DNA from: Saposhnikovia divaricata | Lineage: Eukaryota; Streptophyta; Magnoliopsida; Apiales; Apiaceae | Direction: 5' to 3' | Assembly: GCA_036435485.1 (NCBI GenBank) | Contig: CM071596.1 | Location: 18,936,001 to 19,000,000 of the forward strand | Length of the DNA: 64,000 nt | Part shown: positions 25,586 through 37,249 of the stretch, piece after piece | How the letters are laid out: every line of letters starts with the position of its first letter | Numbering within the stretch: the first letter of the stretch is position 1 | Notes under the pieces: model-generated | What the model was told of the DNA's origin: nothing | Database searches by the model: none | The model's input: the letters and a program-made list of their open reading frames with translations, nothing else | Made by a program: the position numbers and the translations under genes

Positions 25586-25651
<66 letters not shown>

Positions 25652-26127
25652 TTAATAAAATATTTTAATAATTATATATAATATTATAATTTGAACTTAT
25701 ATATAATATTATAATTTGTAATTATTATATACGATATTTTAGATGTAAGACATATAATTTACTTATTTGTATTAGAAATATTCAATAATAATTTAGTGAT
25801 TAGACAGACTTTTTTTTCTTAATGTCAAATTTTATAAATATATTTAAGATGTAATTTTCTTTATTTTAAATAAAATTTTCATTTATGTTGGTATATTAAG
25901 AATTATTAATATATTTTATATTTTACTTAGTATGTCAATCCGTGCAACGTTATATTTGATAACTTACTTAATTTAATCATGTTTTATTTTAATTTTTGTA
26001 TAAATATTATCTTTGTTATTGTTAAACTTACTTATACTATTTTTAACTTTTAATATCCGAAAATCCGATCTGAAACTCATGAATTTGGATTTGGATTTAG
26101 ATTTTGAGTTTTGAATTTAAATATAGA
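23743..26127. other. AT-rich intergenic DNA with AT microsatellites
   Basis: No gene is recognised. (AT)n runs lie at about 24275-24298 and 25588-25646. Between 25340 and 25490 the phrase GATACGCATTTG and variants recur about three times in a loose repeat. The first ~300 bases hold the promoter of the minus-strand TAR-like gene, but I see no decisive motif. Confidence 0.5.
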
Positions 26128-27206
26128 CTAGCTTATAACCCGTGTGATACACGAATTTCTTTTGATATGTAATAAATTTTTATCGAGAAAAAGGAACCTG
26201 AGATTTATCTCAGGTCACTTCCCTAAGATATTGAATAAAATCGATGTGTTTTGGTATGTATAATTTTTTGATATACACAATCTTTTAAAATCTTTTTTGA
26301 TATGCATAATATTTTATATAATGAAGTTTTTTTATATAAGATTTCAGGGAAGTTACCTGAGATGTATCTCAGGTTCCTATTCTCAATTTTATTTATGTTA
26401 CAATTATAATTTTATATAATCATTATTTATAATATTTTATTTATTTTTAATATTAATAATTTAATATAAATTTAATTAATGATATGCATGGTTTAGAACT
26501 TATATTATAAAATTTTAAAATAAATATGTCGTTGATAGAATTTGAACCTTGAAATTTCAGTAAATTAATTTAATCATATAATATATCTAATCATAGATCT
26601 AACGATTCTGATTTTTTACTAAAAATCTAATGGTCAGTATTCGTAATATACAGATTTCTATTATATTTTGTTACTGATTGAATATATGGTGTGATATTTT
26701 TGGGTATATATTAATTGTTGCTAGATATGATATGGTTGGAAGATATGATTTGATTGATGTTTTTAGGTGTTTATAAAAGGTAATATCTTTAACTAAAAAG
26801 TAAATGTGAAAAAGGTAATCGACTAATTACCATTAATTATATTATGTTATTATTTATTTTAGGTGTTTTAATAGTATGGATATCGTATATATTTTTCGTT
26901 ATAATGAAGGGTAAATAAGTAAATTCATTAAATAACAAAAAACATATACCAAAAAATAGGTACCAAAAATTTTAATGTTTCAGTTATTATAAAATTAATT
27001 AATTATAATTTAATATAATTTAATATACTTATGTTTACGAATTATACTAATGTTTCCTTATTATAAACAACGTATACATATTTTTAATATATTTTATTAA
27101 TAATTGATAATTATGGTGTGATATTTTCGAATATATATTAATGATTGTAAGATTAGTTTTAAATTTAAAAGGTAACGTGTTTTAATTTGAAAGGAAATAT
27201 TAATGA
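26128..27206 (+). mobile_element. Old AT-rich repeat (possible Helitron-like), left part
   Basis: It begins GACTAGCTTATAACCCGTG, like the copy at 12826. Within it a ~430-bp unit starting TATGGTGTGATATTTT at about 26685 begins again at about 27113. The second unit is then interrupted by a solo LTR, resumes at 28460-28594, is interrupted by the LINE, and ends near 45067 with TATTATATAATAGTATAG. Class assignment is tentative; the continuity across insertions is supported by matching sequence. Confidence 0.5.
26185..26384. mobile_element. 200-bp MITE with CTGAGAT/ATCTCAG dyads in both ends
   Basis: The left end (GAGAAAAAGGAACCTGAGAT) and the right end (GAGAATAGGAACCTGAGATA on the reverse strand) pair over about 39 bases. 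Each arm itself contains a CTGAGATNNATCTCAG palindrome, so the ends can form nested hairpins. It is non-coding and lies inside the old repeat. Confidence 0.7.
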
Positions 27207-28459
27207 TGATACTCTTTAAGTTTTGATGATCACAAACAGTAAGCCAATTGGCTTATTAGTAGATATAAAAAAGCCCGCTCTATATGTACTAACTTGGTTT
27301 TGCAGGGTATTTAGCTTACTGATTGTCAGATCAGTTTATCAACACAACAAGCCAAAGTTGGAATACAGTGACAGTTTGGCAAGCCATTTGCGTAGAGACA
27401 GATCACAAACAACATGTCAATTGTCAACAGTCCAGAAGCTTCAGAAGTACAAAAATCAAGGAGTTTTTATAGGAATGGACTTCTAATCAGTTGTAAGAAT
27501 TGTTTAAATAAGGTATACATATTGTATATATATCTGAGCTTATTTTAAACATATCTTTTCATTCAAAATTGATTTCCTAAATTATAGGTGTTTGTTTTTA
27601 TTCAAAACTCTTCTTTACTTATTCAAAACCTCCTATACGTATTTTACTCTTATTCTTTCTGAAGAACAGGTCTTACATGCTCTGTCTCTCATTCTTCTTC
27701 ATTCAAATGTTAACATTAACGTTATAAACAAATCTAACAACTTGAACGTTGGATTAGATCAGAACGTTGGAAAATTGTTGATTAGTGTATGATCGTTTAT
27801 GTTAAGGCTTTATATACTTGTTCTTGTTTTATATTTTCGGTTGCTGAAAATCTAAGAACCACAAGAACATAAACAACTCAGTTTTACTTTGTAAAATCTT
27901 TCTCTTTGATTCTCTCGAGCTCATTTATATATATCTTTCGTATTGTTTATTTAGAGAATCTATAGTTTGAGTTGTATCATTTATTATTTGTATTGTTCTG
28001 ATTGTAAGTGTTAGTTGTTGGACACTTGGCTTGGAATAGTAAGGATTCGAGAGTTGTGCTAGAGAAGTATACTACGGTAGTATAGTTTAGAGAGCAGATT
28101 TTGTTTCAGGTCTATTCAGCAAGCTGTTTGTATCAATAATTGGGTTTGGGTTTGAGGGAGATATATTGTTGTATCTTGTAATCAGTTTATATTTGATCAA
28201 TAATATATTCTCTTACCAGGTTGGTAAGGGACCAGGATGTAGACTGTAGGGGATTAGGGGTTTAACCTGGCTAAAAGATTGTGGTGTCTTTATTTTTCCT
28301 GCACTTTACTTGCTGCTTGTGCATTCAGCTTACCATTTACATTCAGCGTACCATTTGCTTCTGTTAAAATTGAAATCAGTAAGCTGTTTCCGGTAATTAT
28401 TAAAATTGGACATAGTTAGTCATTTACACCTATTCACCCCCTCTTGGGGTGCATTTTCA
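27207..28459 (+). mobile_element. Copia-type solo LTR with 5-bp target duplication
   Basis: The element starts TGATACTC and ends TTTTCA, flanked by AATGA on both sides (27202-27206 and 28460-28464). It is 1253 bp with no protein gene. Near its end CACCCCCTCTTGGGGTG can form a hairpin, as often seen in SIRE-type LTR ends. It splits the old repeat unit, which resumes directly after it. A solo LTR arises by recombination between the two LTRs of a full element. Confidence 0.75.
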
Positions 28460-28594
28460 AATGATTGGAAGATATGATACAATTGATGTTTTTAGGTGCT
28501 TATAAAAGGTAATATCTTCAATTAAAAGTAAATGTGAAAAAAGGCAATCGATTAATTACCATTAATTATATTATATTATTATTTATTTTAGGAG
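28460..28594 (+). repeat. Second unit of the old AT-rich repeat, middle piece
   Basis: The sequence closely matches 26740-26875, including GGTAATATCTT, GTAAATGTGAAAAA and ACCATTAATTATATTAT. It lies between the solo LTR and the LINE poly(T) and shows that both inserted into this unit. Confidence 0.7.
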
Positions 28595-29750
28595 TTTTTT
28601 TTTTTTTGAAAAAACGCACTTGCATTAAACTTTCTCAGAATCAATCATACAAGCAATAATATCCGGAGCATTACACAGCCACTCTGTAGGGCCTGACATA
28701 GAATAAGCAACCCGTGCTAACTCATGAGCTACCATATTCGCAGACCTAAAAACAAACAAGACTAATACTTCATCAAAGTGTTTAAGTATATGAACACAAT
28801 CATCAACGATTGCGTGAAAATAAGTATTTCCCCGACCTCCATTCACTGCATCAACTAGAAGCCTGGCATCACATTCAAATATACATTTACCATTCCTCCA
28901 TTCCTTCGTCCAGGTTAATGCTTCTTTAAGCCCCATAGCTTCCGCTTCTCTGGGCTGAAATCTCCCCTGCACTACATTGCTTCTAGCTCGAAGGAAATTA
29001 CCCCATTCATCTCTAATAATACAGCCCACCCCCACTTGATCTGCTCCCTGCACATACGCTGCGTCAACATTTATTTTAATCCACTCTGCAGGTGGTTTAC
29101 ACCATTTTCGACTTACAGTGTGCTGCTGTACTTTGACTGTGAGCTTCTCTTCTATAGCGCGTTTCCACTCAGTTAGCATACCACACACTTTTGAACGTAC
29201 GGCTCCATACCCAATAATTCCTCCGTTGCCAAATATTCCAACATAACATACTCACCATCAAAATCTGCTCCATATTAGCTGTTTGAAACACCCGTTTCAT
29301 CACTGTCAAAACCGATTCATTTGGCCACACCATAACCAGACTACTGAGCCCTGCATTATTCCATACATCTTGAGCAAAATAACACTGAAAAAGAACATGA
29401 ACATCATTCTCCACTTACATCCGACACCAAGAACATGTCGTTTGTACATCCACTCTCTTCATTGCTAAAGCATGGGTCATAGGTAAACATCCTCGACAGG
29501 CCCGCCAGATTAGATTTATCACTTTACCTGGTAGCTTTAGATTCCATAATTTCCTCCAAAACGCAGCATCTGTACACTCAGCTTCTCCTCTCAGTTGTCT
29601 ATAACAGCTTCGCATAGTAAAAAATCCCTTATCATCAGGTAACCAAAACAAAGAGTCATCCCTCCTCCTTCTTGATAATGGTATCTGTTTAATGAGTTCC
29701 CTATCTCTTTCATTAAATATATCAGATAGGATTTCATCATCCCATCCCCC
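28595..29750 (-). pseudogene. LINE (L1-type) 3' part: zinc-binding region and RNase H, with stops
   Basis: On the minus strand the element ends in a poly(A) tail (T13 at 28595-28607) a few bases after a stop at 28625. Residues from 29188 down to 28625 form an RVT_3-type RNase H: INVDAAY, the VGVGCIIRD strand, an acidic REAEAMGLKEAL helix and FECDARL. Upstream (29651-29190) is the plant LINE zf-RVT region with WRKLWNLKLPGK, CSWCRM and an in-frame TAA before VENDVHVLFQC. It is cut at 29750 by the copia element; the upstream part continues at 44730. Confidence 0.85.
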
Positions 29751-30534
29751 TGTTAGGAATAATTCATAAGTTGTGATGTTAAGAATAGAATTTTGCTAAT
29801 ACTTCTTGTATATCCTGATCTTATAAAGGATTTAGCACTTTGTTTAGGATATATGTGTTAAACAGTAATCTGTAGAATTTAGTCAGGAACAGTGCGTCAG
29901 AGACTACATGTCAGGAACAGTGTATCGGGGACTACATGTCAGGAACAGAGGAGCAGATCCTGATACAATATGTCAGATCCTGATCAAATACTGATGGGAT
30001 AATCAGATCCTGATGCAATTGGAAATCCTGATATCAGTCATGTTACTGATGATGTCGGTCGTGTTACTGATGATGTCATTATGGATGCTACAGAAACTGG
30101 AAAGTGCTATAAAACAGGATCTTTGTTTTGGAAAGCAAGCAAGAAGATATCGTGAAGGAAACGAATTCTCTATTGATGGAAACTATCAACTGGACGGCAG
30201 AACATTGTAATAGATAGATTATAATTCTGTTATTAGTTGATAGGTAGCATTATAAATACTCTCTCTATACCATTGTAAACAGTGTTCGTACGTGAGTGAG
30301 CAAGTGAGTTCGTAAGATTTGTATTCGAGAGTTCGAAACAAACAGAGAGAGAGGTTTATATTGTCACCAGCTGCTAAAGGTATTGTACACCTTTGGTAGA
30401 GTTTGTATTTGATTATTTTAATACAAACAAATTTTGATTCATTCGTTTATTCTTGTTCATATAATCAAGCAAAAATTAGACACGATTATATAACTTGTAT
30501 TCAACCCCCCTTCTACAAGTTATTCGAGTTAACA
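29751..30534 (+). repeat. 5' LTR of the SIRE-like copia element
   Basis: 784 bp, TGTTAG...TTAACA. It carries five ATCCTGAT motifs (29812, 29957, 29977, 30007, 30025) upstream of a TATAAATA at 30251-30258. The 65-codon open frame at 30013 is repeated in all three LTRs and overlaps the promoter; I take it as chance. Confidence 0.92.
30251..30258 (+). promoter_or_regulatory. TATA box of the copia LTR
   Basis: TATAAATA about 280 bases before the LTR end. The same box is present in the other two LTRs. The position fits a U3/R boundary a few tens of bases downstream. Confidence 0.6.
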
Positions 30535-30536
30535 AT

Positions 30537-30548
30537 TGGTATCAGAGC
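30537..30548 (+). other. Primer-binding site, initiator Met-tRNA type
   Basis: TGGTATCAGAGC begins two bases after the 5' LTR ends. It is the standard copia site complementary to the 3' end of initiator tRNA-Met. Confidence 0.9.
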
Positions 30549-30583
30549 AGGTTTATTTCGAATAATCATAAAGATCTGCAATC

Positions 30584-33500
30584 ATGTCTAGTTACAAGGA
30601 TGGTAATACTAAGATCCCTATGCTCAAGAGAAACGAATATACTCTATGGGAAGTGAAGATGTTGCATCACTTGGAAGCAACAGATCCTGATTATCTTGAC
30701 AGAATCAGAGATGGGCCTTTTGTTCCAACAAGACTTGTTCCTTAAGCAACTGTCGAAGGAAAAGTTGTTCCAGAACATACAGCAGAGAAGCCTAAATCTG
30801 AATGGACAGATAAGGAAAAGGAGAACGTTCTTAAGGATGCTAAAGTGAGAAACATACTATTTAATAGTCTTGATTCTGTTCTCACTAACTATGTTCTCTC
30901 TTGTAAGACTGCTAAGGAGATATTGGACAATCTAAAGGTTCATTGTGAAGGAACAAAACCTGTCAGGAAGAATATGAGGACACTTCTCATACAACAGTAT
31001 GAGTATTTTGAATCCAAGTCTGGTGAGTCACTTACTGACACCTTTGATAGGTTTACTAAACTCATCAATGAGATGGCCATGCATGGTAAATATTATGACT
31101 TGGAGGATATGAATACAAAGTTCATGAAAGCTCTTCCTGATTTTTACAATGAGAAGATATCTGCAATTGAGGAAGCTAATGATCTTGATGAGATATCATT
31201 AGAAGCAGTTTATGGAAAATTGAGAGCTTATGAACTTGACATGCAGCAGAAAAAGAGCAAGAGTGAAGGAAAGATGAAAACTGTTGCACTCACTGCTCAG
31301 TCTGAATCAAAGAAGCTTCCAGAAGAAAAGTCTGAATCTACTGAAAGAGACTTGAGGAAGAAGAAGAGCAAAGAAAGTTCTGAGTCAGAGACTGAAGATA
31401 TAGACTCTGACGATAATGATTCTGAATAAGAGATGCAAGAACTCTTTGCTATGTTTTCTAAAGCTTTCAAGAAAGGAAGATTCAACAGGAGAAGATTTAG
31501 CAAAGGTACTTTTCAGAAGAAAGAGGAGAAGAAGAATGACAAAGGCAAGAGTACAATTATCAAGCTTGATAAAGCCAAGATCAAGTGCTTTAACTGCAGT
31601 GAGCTTGGACACTTTGCTAGTGAGTGTAAGAAGCCTAGGAATTCAGGAAAGGGTAATGCACTCATGGTCACACAGAAGGATTGGGCAGACTCCAGTGATT
31701 CTGAAGATGAATTAGATTATGACAACATTGCATTGATGGCAAGTGCTTCAAACAAGCCTGGATCTCCAAAGAAAACTTCTTCATCTTCTGTTAAGGGCAT
31801 TGGAAAGAAGCATTCAATTATCTTGGACAGTGGATGCTCTGGAAATATGACTGTAAAGAAGTCCCTGCTTACAAAGTTTGAGAGGAAAGCTGGTCCAGTA
31901 ATATCCTTTGGAGATGGCAACAATGGAGAAACTCTGGGATATGGCTCAATTATTTTGGGGAATGTCATCACAGAAAATGTAGCACTGGTTGAAGGCTTGA
32001 AACACACACTTTTGAGCATAAGTCAACTGGGTGATAAGGGTTACCAATCAATCTTTGACAGTAAGGGATGCAAAATCTTGAATATGAAGAATGGAGACAT
32101 TGTTCTGACTGGTCAGAGACATGGTAACATATATGAAGCCAGCTTAAGTGACACATCTAAAGAAACTGTTAGATGTCTTTACAGCAAGGCATCAAATGAT
32201 GAAAGCTAGAATTGGCACAAGAAGCTCTCACATCTCAATTTCAAGAAGCTTAATCAACTTGTTAAGCATCATCTGGTGAGAGGCCTACCCCAGGCAAACT
32301 ATGTGCAAGATGGACTTTGTGATGCTTGTCAGCTTGGAAAACAAAGAAGAACCACTTTCAAGAGCAAGACAGAAAATTCAATTACTGAACCATTTCACTT
32401 GCTGCATCTTGATTTATTTGGTCTAGTAAACATTATGTCTATCAATAATAAAAGATATGCTCTAGTTATAGTGGATGACTACACAAGGTTCACATGGGTA
32501 TTCTTTCTACACAACAAGGATGAAGCTCCTCAGCAAATCATTGAACTTGTCAAGAATATTCAAAATAGCTCTGAGTACAAGGTCAAAGTGCTCAGAAGTG
32601 ACAATGGTACAGAATTCAAGAATTCTACAATGGAGGAGTATTGTGCAGACAGTGGAATTACTCAACAGTTTTCTGCACCTGGAACACCTCAGCAAAATGG
32701 TGTAGTAGAAAGAAAGAACAGAACTCTCATAGAGGCAGCAAGAACCATGCTTGCAGATGCAAAGCTTCCAACCTATTTTTGGGCAGAAGCTATCAACACT
32801 GCATGTTTCACTCAAAACTGTACCTTGGTAAATGCTCATGGCAAGACTCCCTATGAGATGATCAAAGGAAAGAAACCAAGTGTGAAATATTTTCACATCT
32901 TTGGATGCAAATGCTATGTCCTGAAAGTTCATCCAGAACAACTTGGAAAATTTGAAGCCAAATCGGATGAAGCAATATTTCTAGGGTATTCAGCATCAAA
33001 AGCCTTTAAAGTATACAATCTCAGAACTCACATTGTTATGGAATCAATTCACGTTGCATTTGATGATAAGAATTTTGGAATTTTGTAAACTGATGAAAGT
33101 CATGACAATCTGGAATTAGAAAATTTTAAGTATTCTGAGATTCCCTCCAGCGATGATGAAGGTTCTCCAGAGGAAATCTCTATTGCTTCACAAAGGAATG
33201 CTACTGTTGAGGGGGACGCAATTCAATCAAGGAGAACATAGGACTGATCAGGATCAGACTGGTCATTCAGAGTCTACTTCATCAGGAACTGATCCTTCAG
33301 AGTCTAATGAAGGAAGATCAGGAACTAGCAGCAGTACTGAATTCACTGATTCTACTGATCAAGGGGGAGCTTTTGAAGGCAGAGAAAGTTCTTCTACAAG
33401 AAATACAACTAACTTAAGGGGAGAGTCTAGCAGGAGCAATCTACCACCTGTTAGAAAATGGACAAGGGATCATACTGAGGATTTGATAATTGGTGATCCA

Positions 33501-35093
33501 AATAGTGGTGTTCGAACTAGAAGATCAATTCAAAATGAATGCTTGTACAGTTGTTTTCTCTCAAAGAATGAACCTAAGAAGGTTGAAGAAGCCTTACAGG
33601 ATCCTGATTGGGTAATGGAAATGCAGGAAGAATTGAATGAATTTGAGAGGAACAAAGTTTGGAAACTGGTACCAAGACCTAAAGATAGATCTATTGTTGG
33701 TGCTAAATGGGTTTTCAGAAACAAGCTAGATGAATCTGGTATGATTGTAAGAAACAAAGCAAGACTGGTAGCCAAGGGTTATTCTCAGGAAGAAGGAAAT
33801 GACTATGATGAAACCTTTGCACCTGTAGCAAGATTAGAAGCAATCAGAATGTTTCTTGCATTTGAAGCTCATTCAAAATTCAAGGTATATCAGATGGATG
33901 TAAAGAGTGCTTTTCTAAATGGCAAGCTTGATGAGGAAGTGTATGTGGAACAACCACCTGGTTTTGTTGATCCAAAGTTTCCAAATCATGTCTACAAACT
34001 TGAAAAGGCACTCTATAGACTGAAGCAGGCACCAAGAGCATGGTATGAGACTTTGTCTAAATTTCTTCTTGAAAATGGCTTTACAAGAGGTACAATTGAC
34101 AAAACTCTATTCTTTAGAAAGATAAAAGGTGATTTGCTTTTAGTTCAAGTTTATGTTGATGATATTATATTTGGTTCTACTAATGAAAAGTTATGTGCTA
34201 AGTTTAGCAAGTTTATGCAGTCTAAATATCAGATGAGCATGATGGGTGAACTAAATTACTTTTTAGGCTTGCAGGTCAAACAGACTGAGATTGATATTTT
34301 CATTAATCAGTCAAAGTATATCAAAGATCTTTTAAAAAGGTTTGACTTTCAAAATTGTGAAATTGCAAAGACGCCCATGGCAACAGCCACTAAGCTAGAC
34401 TCTGATCCTAAGGGAAAAAGTGTTGATAATACTAGCTATAGAGGCATGATAGGTTCACTGTTATATTTAACTGCAAGTAGACCAGATATAATGTTCTCTA
34501 CCTGTTTATGTGCTAGATTCCAAAGTGATCCTAAGGAATCTCATTTAATTGCTGTGAAGGGAATTTTTAGATATCTCAAGGGAACTCCAAATCTTGGTTT
34601 GTGGTATCCAAGAGAATCTGATTTCTCCCTAATTAGCTATTCAGACTCTGATTATGCAGGGTGTAAAATAGACAGGAAAAGCACTACAGGTACATGTCAA
34701 TTCTTGGGAAACAGATTGATTTCTTGGGCAAGCAAGAAGCAACAATCAGTTTCAACCTCAACTGCAGAAGCTGAATACATTGCAGCAGGCAGTTGTTGTG
34801 CTCAACTCCTTTGGATAAGAAATCAGTTGATGGATTATGGTATGATACTCAGTAATATTCCTATGTTTTGTGATAATACTAGTGCTATCAAAATTGCAGA
34901 AAATCCAGTTCAACACTCAAGGACTAAGCACATTGATGTCAGGTATCATTTTATTAGAGAACATATTGAAAATGGTACTGTGTAACTTCATTTTGTTCCT
35001 ACTGACAAACAGCTTGCAGATATTCTAACTAAACCACTTGATGAGGTCACATTCATTAGATTGATTAGTGAGTTAGGAATGTTAAATTTTTAG
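30584..35093 (+). pseudogene. Copia gag-pol, broken by stops and one frameshift
   Basis: Starts at ATG 30584. Domains in order: gag capsid region; CCHC zinc knuckle (CFNCSELGHFASEC, ~31590-31630); aspartic protease with LDSGCSG (~31830); integrase with HKKLSHLN (~32215), VDDYTRF and DNGTEF; RT with YVDD (~34155); RNase H with SDSDYAG and ADILTKPL, ending at 35093. In-frame stops lie at 30743, 31427, 32207, 33086 and 34983. One frameshift lies at a G5 run, 33211-33215. The domain set is otherwise complete, so the copy decayed recently and cannot make its own polyprotein unless stops are read through. Most stops fit single C-to-T or G-to-A changes. Confidence 0.92.
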
Positions 35094-35685
35094 ATCTTTA
35101 ACATCTGCACAAGTAGCAAGGTATGTTGTTTCAGCTTATATACTTGATATTTTGTCAGGATCTATACTTGATTGATAAATGCTGAAGCTGTAACACTTTA
35201 CTTTGATAAATTACAGTATGATAGACTTGTTAATAAACATCAGGATTGCTATCAGTATGCTGACGTCATCAGTATTGACATCAGGATTGTATTGTCAGTA
35301 TCAGGATTGTGAAAATTGTGTGTCTTACAGTTCCAAATTCTGAAGTTCATGTTATTTGGTGGTTCAATTCTGAGTTTTGTTAAGTCTATGTTAACAAGTT
35401 TTATTACATACATACTGATAATTTATATCATTATTCATGACAGTCAATAAACAACAATAGACAAGTAGATATTAAGGAAACTTGTATTTTCATTAATCAA
35501 AAGCATTACATACATGAAAATGAAATACAATTCTTATTTTTGTCTAACTACTACTGATAATTCTATTCTTGTCTAAAGTTGTTGCTGCTTCAATCCTCAA
35601 CGATCGACTTCAGGACAAGGAGCATCTCAAGAATGAATTCCTTGTTTGGGCGACTTGAATGAGAGCAGCTGACTCATCTTCATGC
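35094..35685. other. Copia spacer rich in ATCAGGAT motifs
   Basis: Non-coding spacer after pol. ATCAGGAT occurs at about 35239, 35279 and 35299, the reverse complement of the LTR motif ATCCTGAT. The part from ~35480 may be the 3' untranslated region of the antisense ORF. Confidence 0.5.
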
Positions 35686-36150
35686 TTATTGAAGAAGATG
35701 AATAGCATCTCCATCAAGATCAACCTCAGACTCTTCACCAAATTCTTCATCCTCAAGGAGTGAAGAGATTAGAGGAGAATTGTATCCAACTGGTAGATGT
35801 TTTAGAGGAGATTTGTGGAAATCATTTGGGTTAAGATTAACCATATTTGACTTGATGAGAAAAGTCATCTCTTCTAAGAGATAGTTCACTTGTTCCTGAT
35901 CCTCAAGAGTAAAGAACTTCTGAGTGGTAATGAACCAAAAGCTAGGGTTCATATGAAGCTTTGGGTTGAAAGCTATGATGGAAAGAGAAAAGAATGAAAT
36001 GGTTTTGGAGAATGGCATAAGACGTCGGTTTCTTTTATAGAAAGACGTGGGAAGTTGAACAGTCATTTGGGAGATATCAATGCATCCAGTCATAATTACG
36101 TGTGACTGTATTTCTTGTATTTTCAAGAAATATTGAATGAATTTAACCAA
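35686..36150 (-). CDS. Antisense ORF of unknown function inside the copia element
   Basis: A 154-codon minus-strand ORF between pol and the extra 3' ORF. The product looks protein-like, not low-complexity. It has a basic N-terminal half (YKRNRRLMPF), a middle with LEDQEQVNYLLEEMTFLI, and an acidic tail (LLEDEEFGEESEVDLDGD). I recognise no domain, signal peptide or membrane segment. It is uninterrupted, while the surrounding gag-pol has five stops. It could be an accessory antisense gene of the retrotransposon, a captured host fragment, or chance. Confidence 0.4.
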   Translation of the reverse strand: MVKFIQYFLKIQEIQSHVIMTGCIDISQMTVQLPTSFYKRNRRLMPFSKTISFFSLSIIAFNPKLHMNPSFWFITTQKFFTLEDQEQVNYLLEEMTFLIKSNMVNLNPNDFHKSPLKHLPVGYNSPLISSLLEDEEFGEESEVDLDGDAIHLLQ

Positions 36151-36630
36151 TTGATTTTGTTATTTCTTTTTCAGGTAAAAGAAAATACCATGTGGAAACT
36201 CTATTTAGTTTCTGGAATCAGGATGATATTGATCAGGAATACGAGTGTGTTCACATCAGGATTAGTAATTCTTTTTATTCAAAAATCACATTGAATTGTA
36301 TGATTATTCTGATGAGTAGATCACATCAGGAAGAGGAAACTGATCAGTATTGATTTTTATCTTGTTTTTACCTTAACTTATTTACTTGAAATCATTTTTG
36401 GATTTTATTTTCCAAAAGTCATGGGTAACTGCATTTTTCAGAGACTGACACCTGTCAACCTACGTGTCAACGTGGGATAATGGGTCTGAAGAATTTTTGA
36501 AATTTAATTATTTTGACACTCTAATCGTGTAATTGCTTTCTCTAATTTCATTCTCTAAAGCAAAAACACTCTCGAGTTCTCAAAATCACTAATCAATTTC
36601 AAAGATTTCTTAAGTTCTTTTCAGATCAAA
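36151..36630 (+). promoter_or_regulatory. Leader before the extra 3' ORF
   Basis: Non-coding, with more ATCAGGAT motifs (about 36217 and 36254). The sequence TTCTTTTCAG ends at about 36625, five bases before the ATG at 36631, and looks like a splice acceptor. The ORF may therefore be expressed from a spliced subgenomic mRNA. This is inference. Confidence 0.35.
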
Positions 36631-37249
36631 ATGGCGACTCAAAGAAGACTACCCAAATCAGTAGCTTTCAAGTTTGGTGACTTTGATTTTATGATGAATA
36701 ATCATGTTGCCGCTATCACCAACAAGGAAGGGGTGTCAACTGATTTTCACCCGATAATGGACTTTATGGCAAAAGGACCATTAAGTTATGCCTTGACAGC
36801 ATCTCCACAAATTAATCAAGTAGCTGTTTCACAAGCTTGGAAAAATGCTGAGGTAATTGATTCTACTCAGAGTCAATCAGGTAAGATTGTTCTACATTTA
36901 GGACAAGACTCATTTGATCTTACTGAATCTGTTATTAATTCAGTACTTCGCTTACCTGTTAGTACAAATTTTGAGAATGTACCATCTGATGATGATGTGA
37001 GAACTATGTTATCTAAATTAGGTTATGATGGACCTCTAGATAACATGCGTCAGTTAAATAGATCTTTTCTTAGAAAAGAATGGTCTTTCTTCTTTGATCA
37101 AATTGCTAAATGCTTTACTGGTAAATGTAGTTCTTTTCAACAAATTACAGCTGTTACATCACATATTGCATATGCTTTGCTTTATAACAGAGTAATTAAT
37201 TTTGGTCACATTATCTTAAGTCAGATGTGTATAAAACTTGGGTCAAGAG
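36631..37249 (+). pseudogene. Extra 3' ORF of SIRE-like copia, N-terminal part
   Basis: Starts ATG 36631 and encodes about 206 residues before a 2.96-kb insertion cuts it at 37249. Phrases such as FHPIMDFMAKGPLSYALTA and SVINSVLRLP resemble the ORF often found downstream of pol in plant SIRE-like copia elements; its function is unknown. It resumes after the target duplication at 40206. It is not a typical envelope: this part has no membrane segment. Confidence 0.7.

Noticed and set aside
27223..27792. Two short ORFs in the solo LTR
   Set aside because: Both lie wholly inside an LTR with clear target duplications and show no domain.
30013..30210. A 65-codon ORF recurring in all three LTRs of the copia element (also 43350 and 44209)
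   Set aside because: It recurs only because the LTRs are copies. It lies at the promoter, starts with a repetitive LMMS-rich stretch and has no domain.
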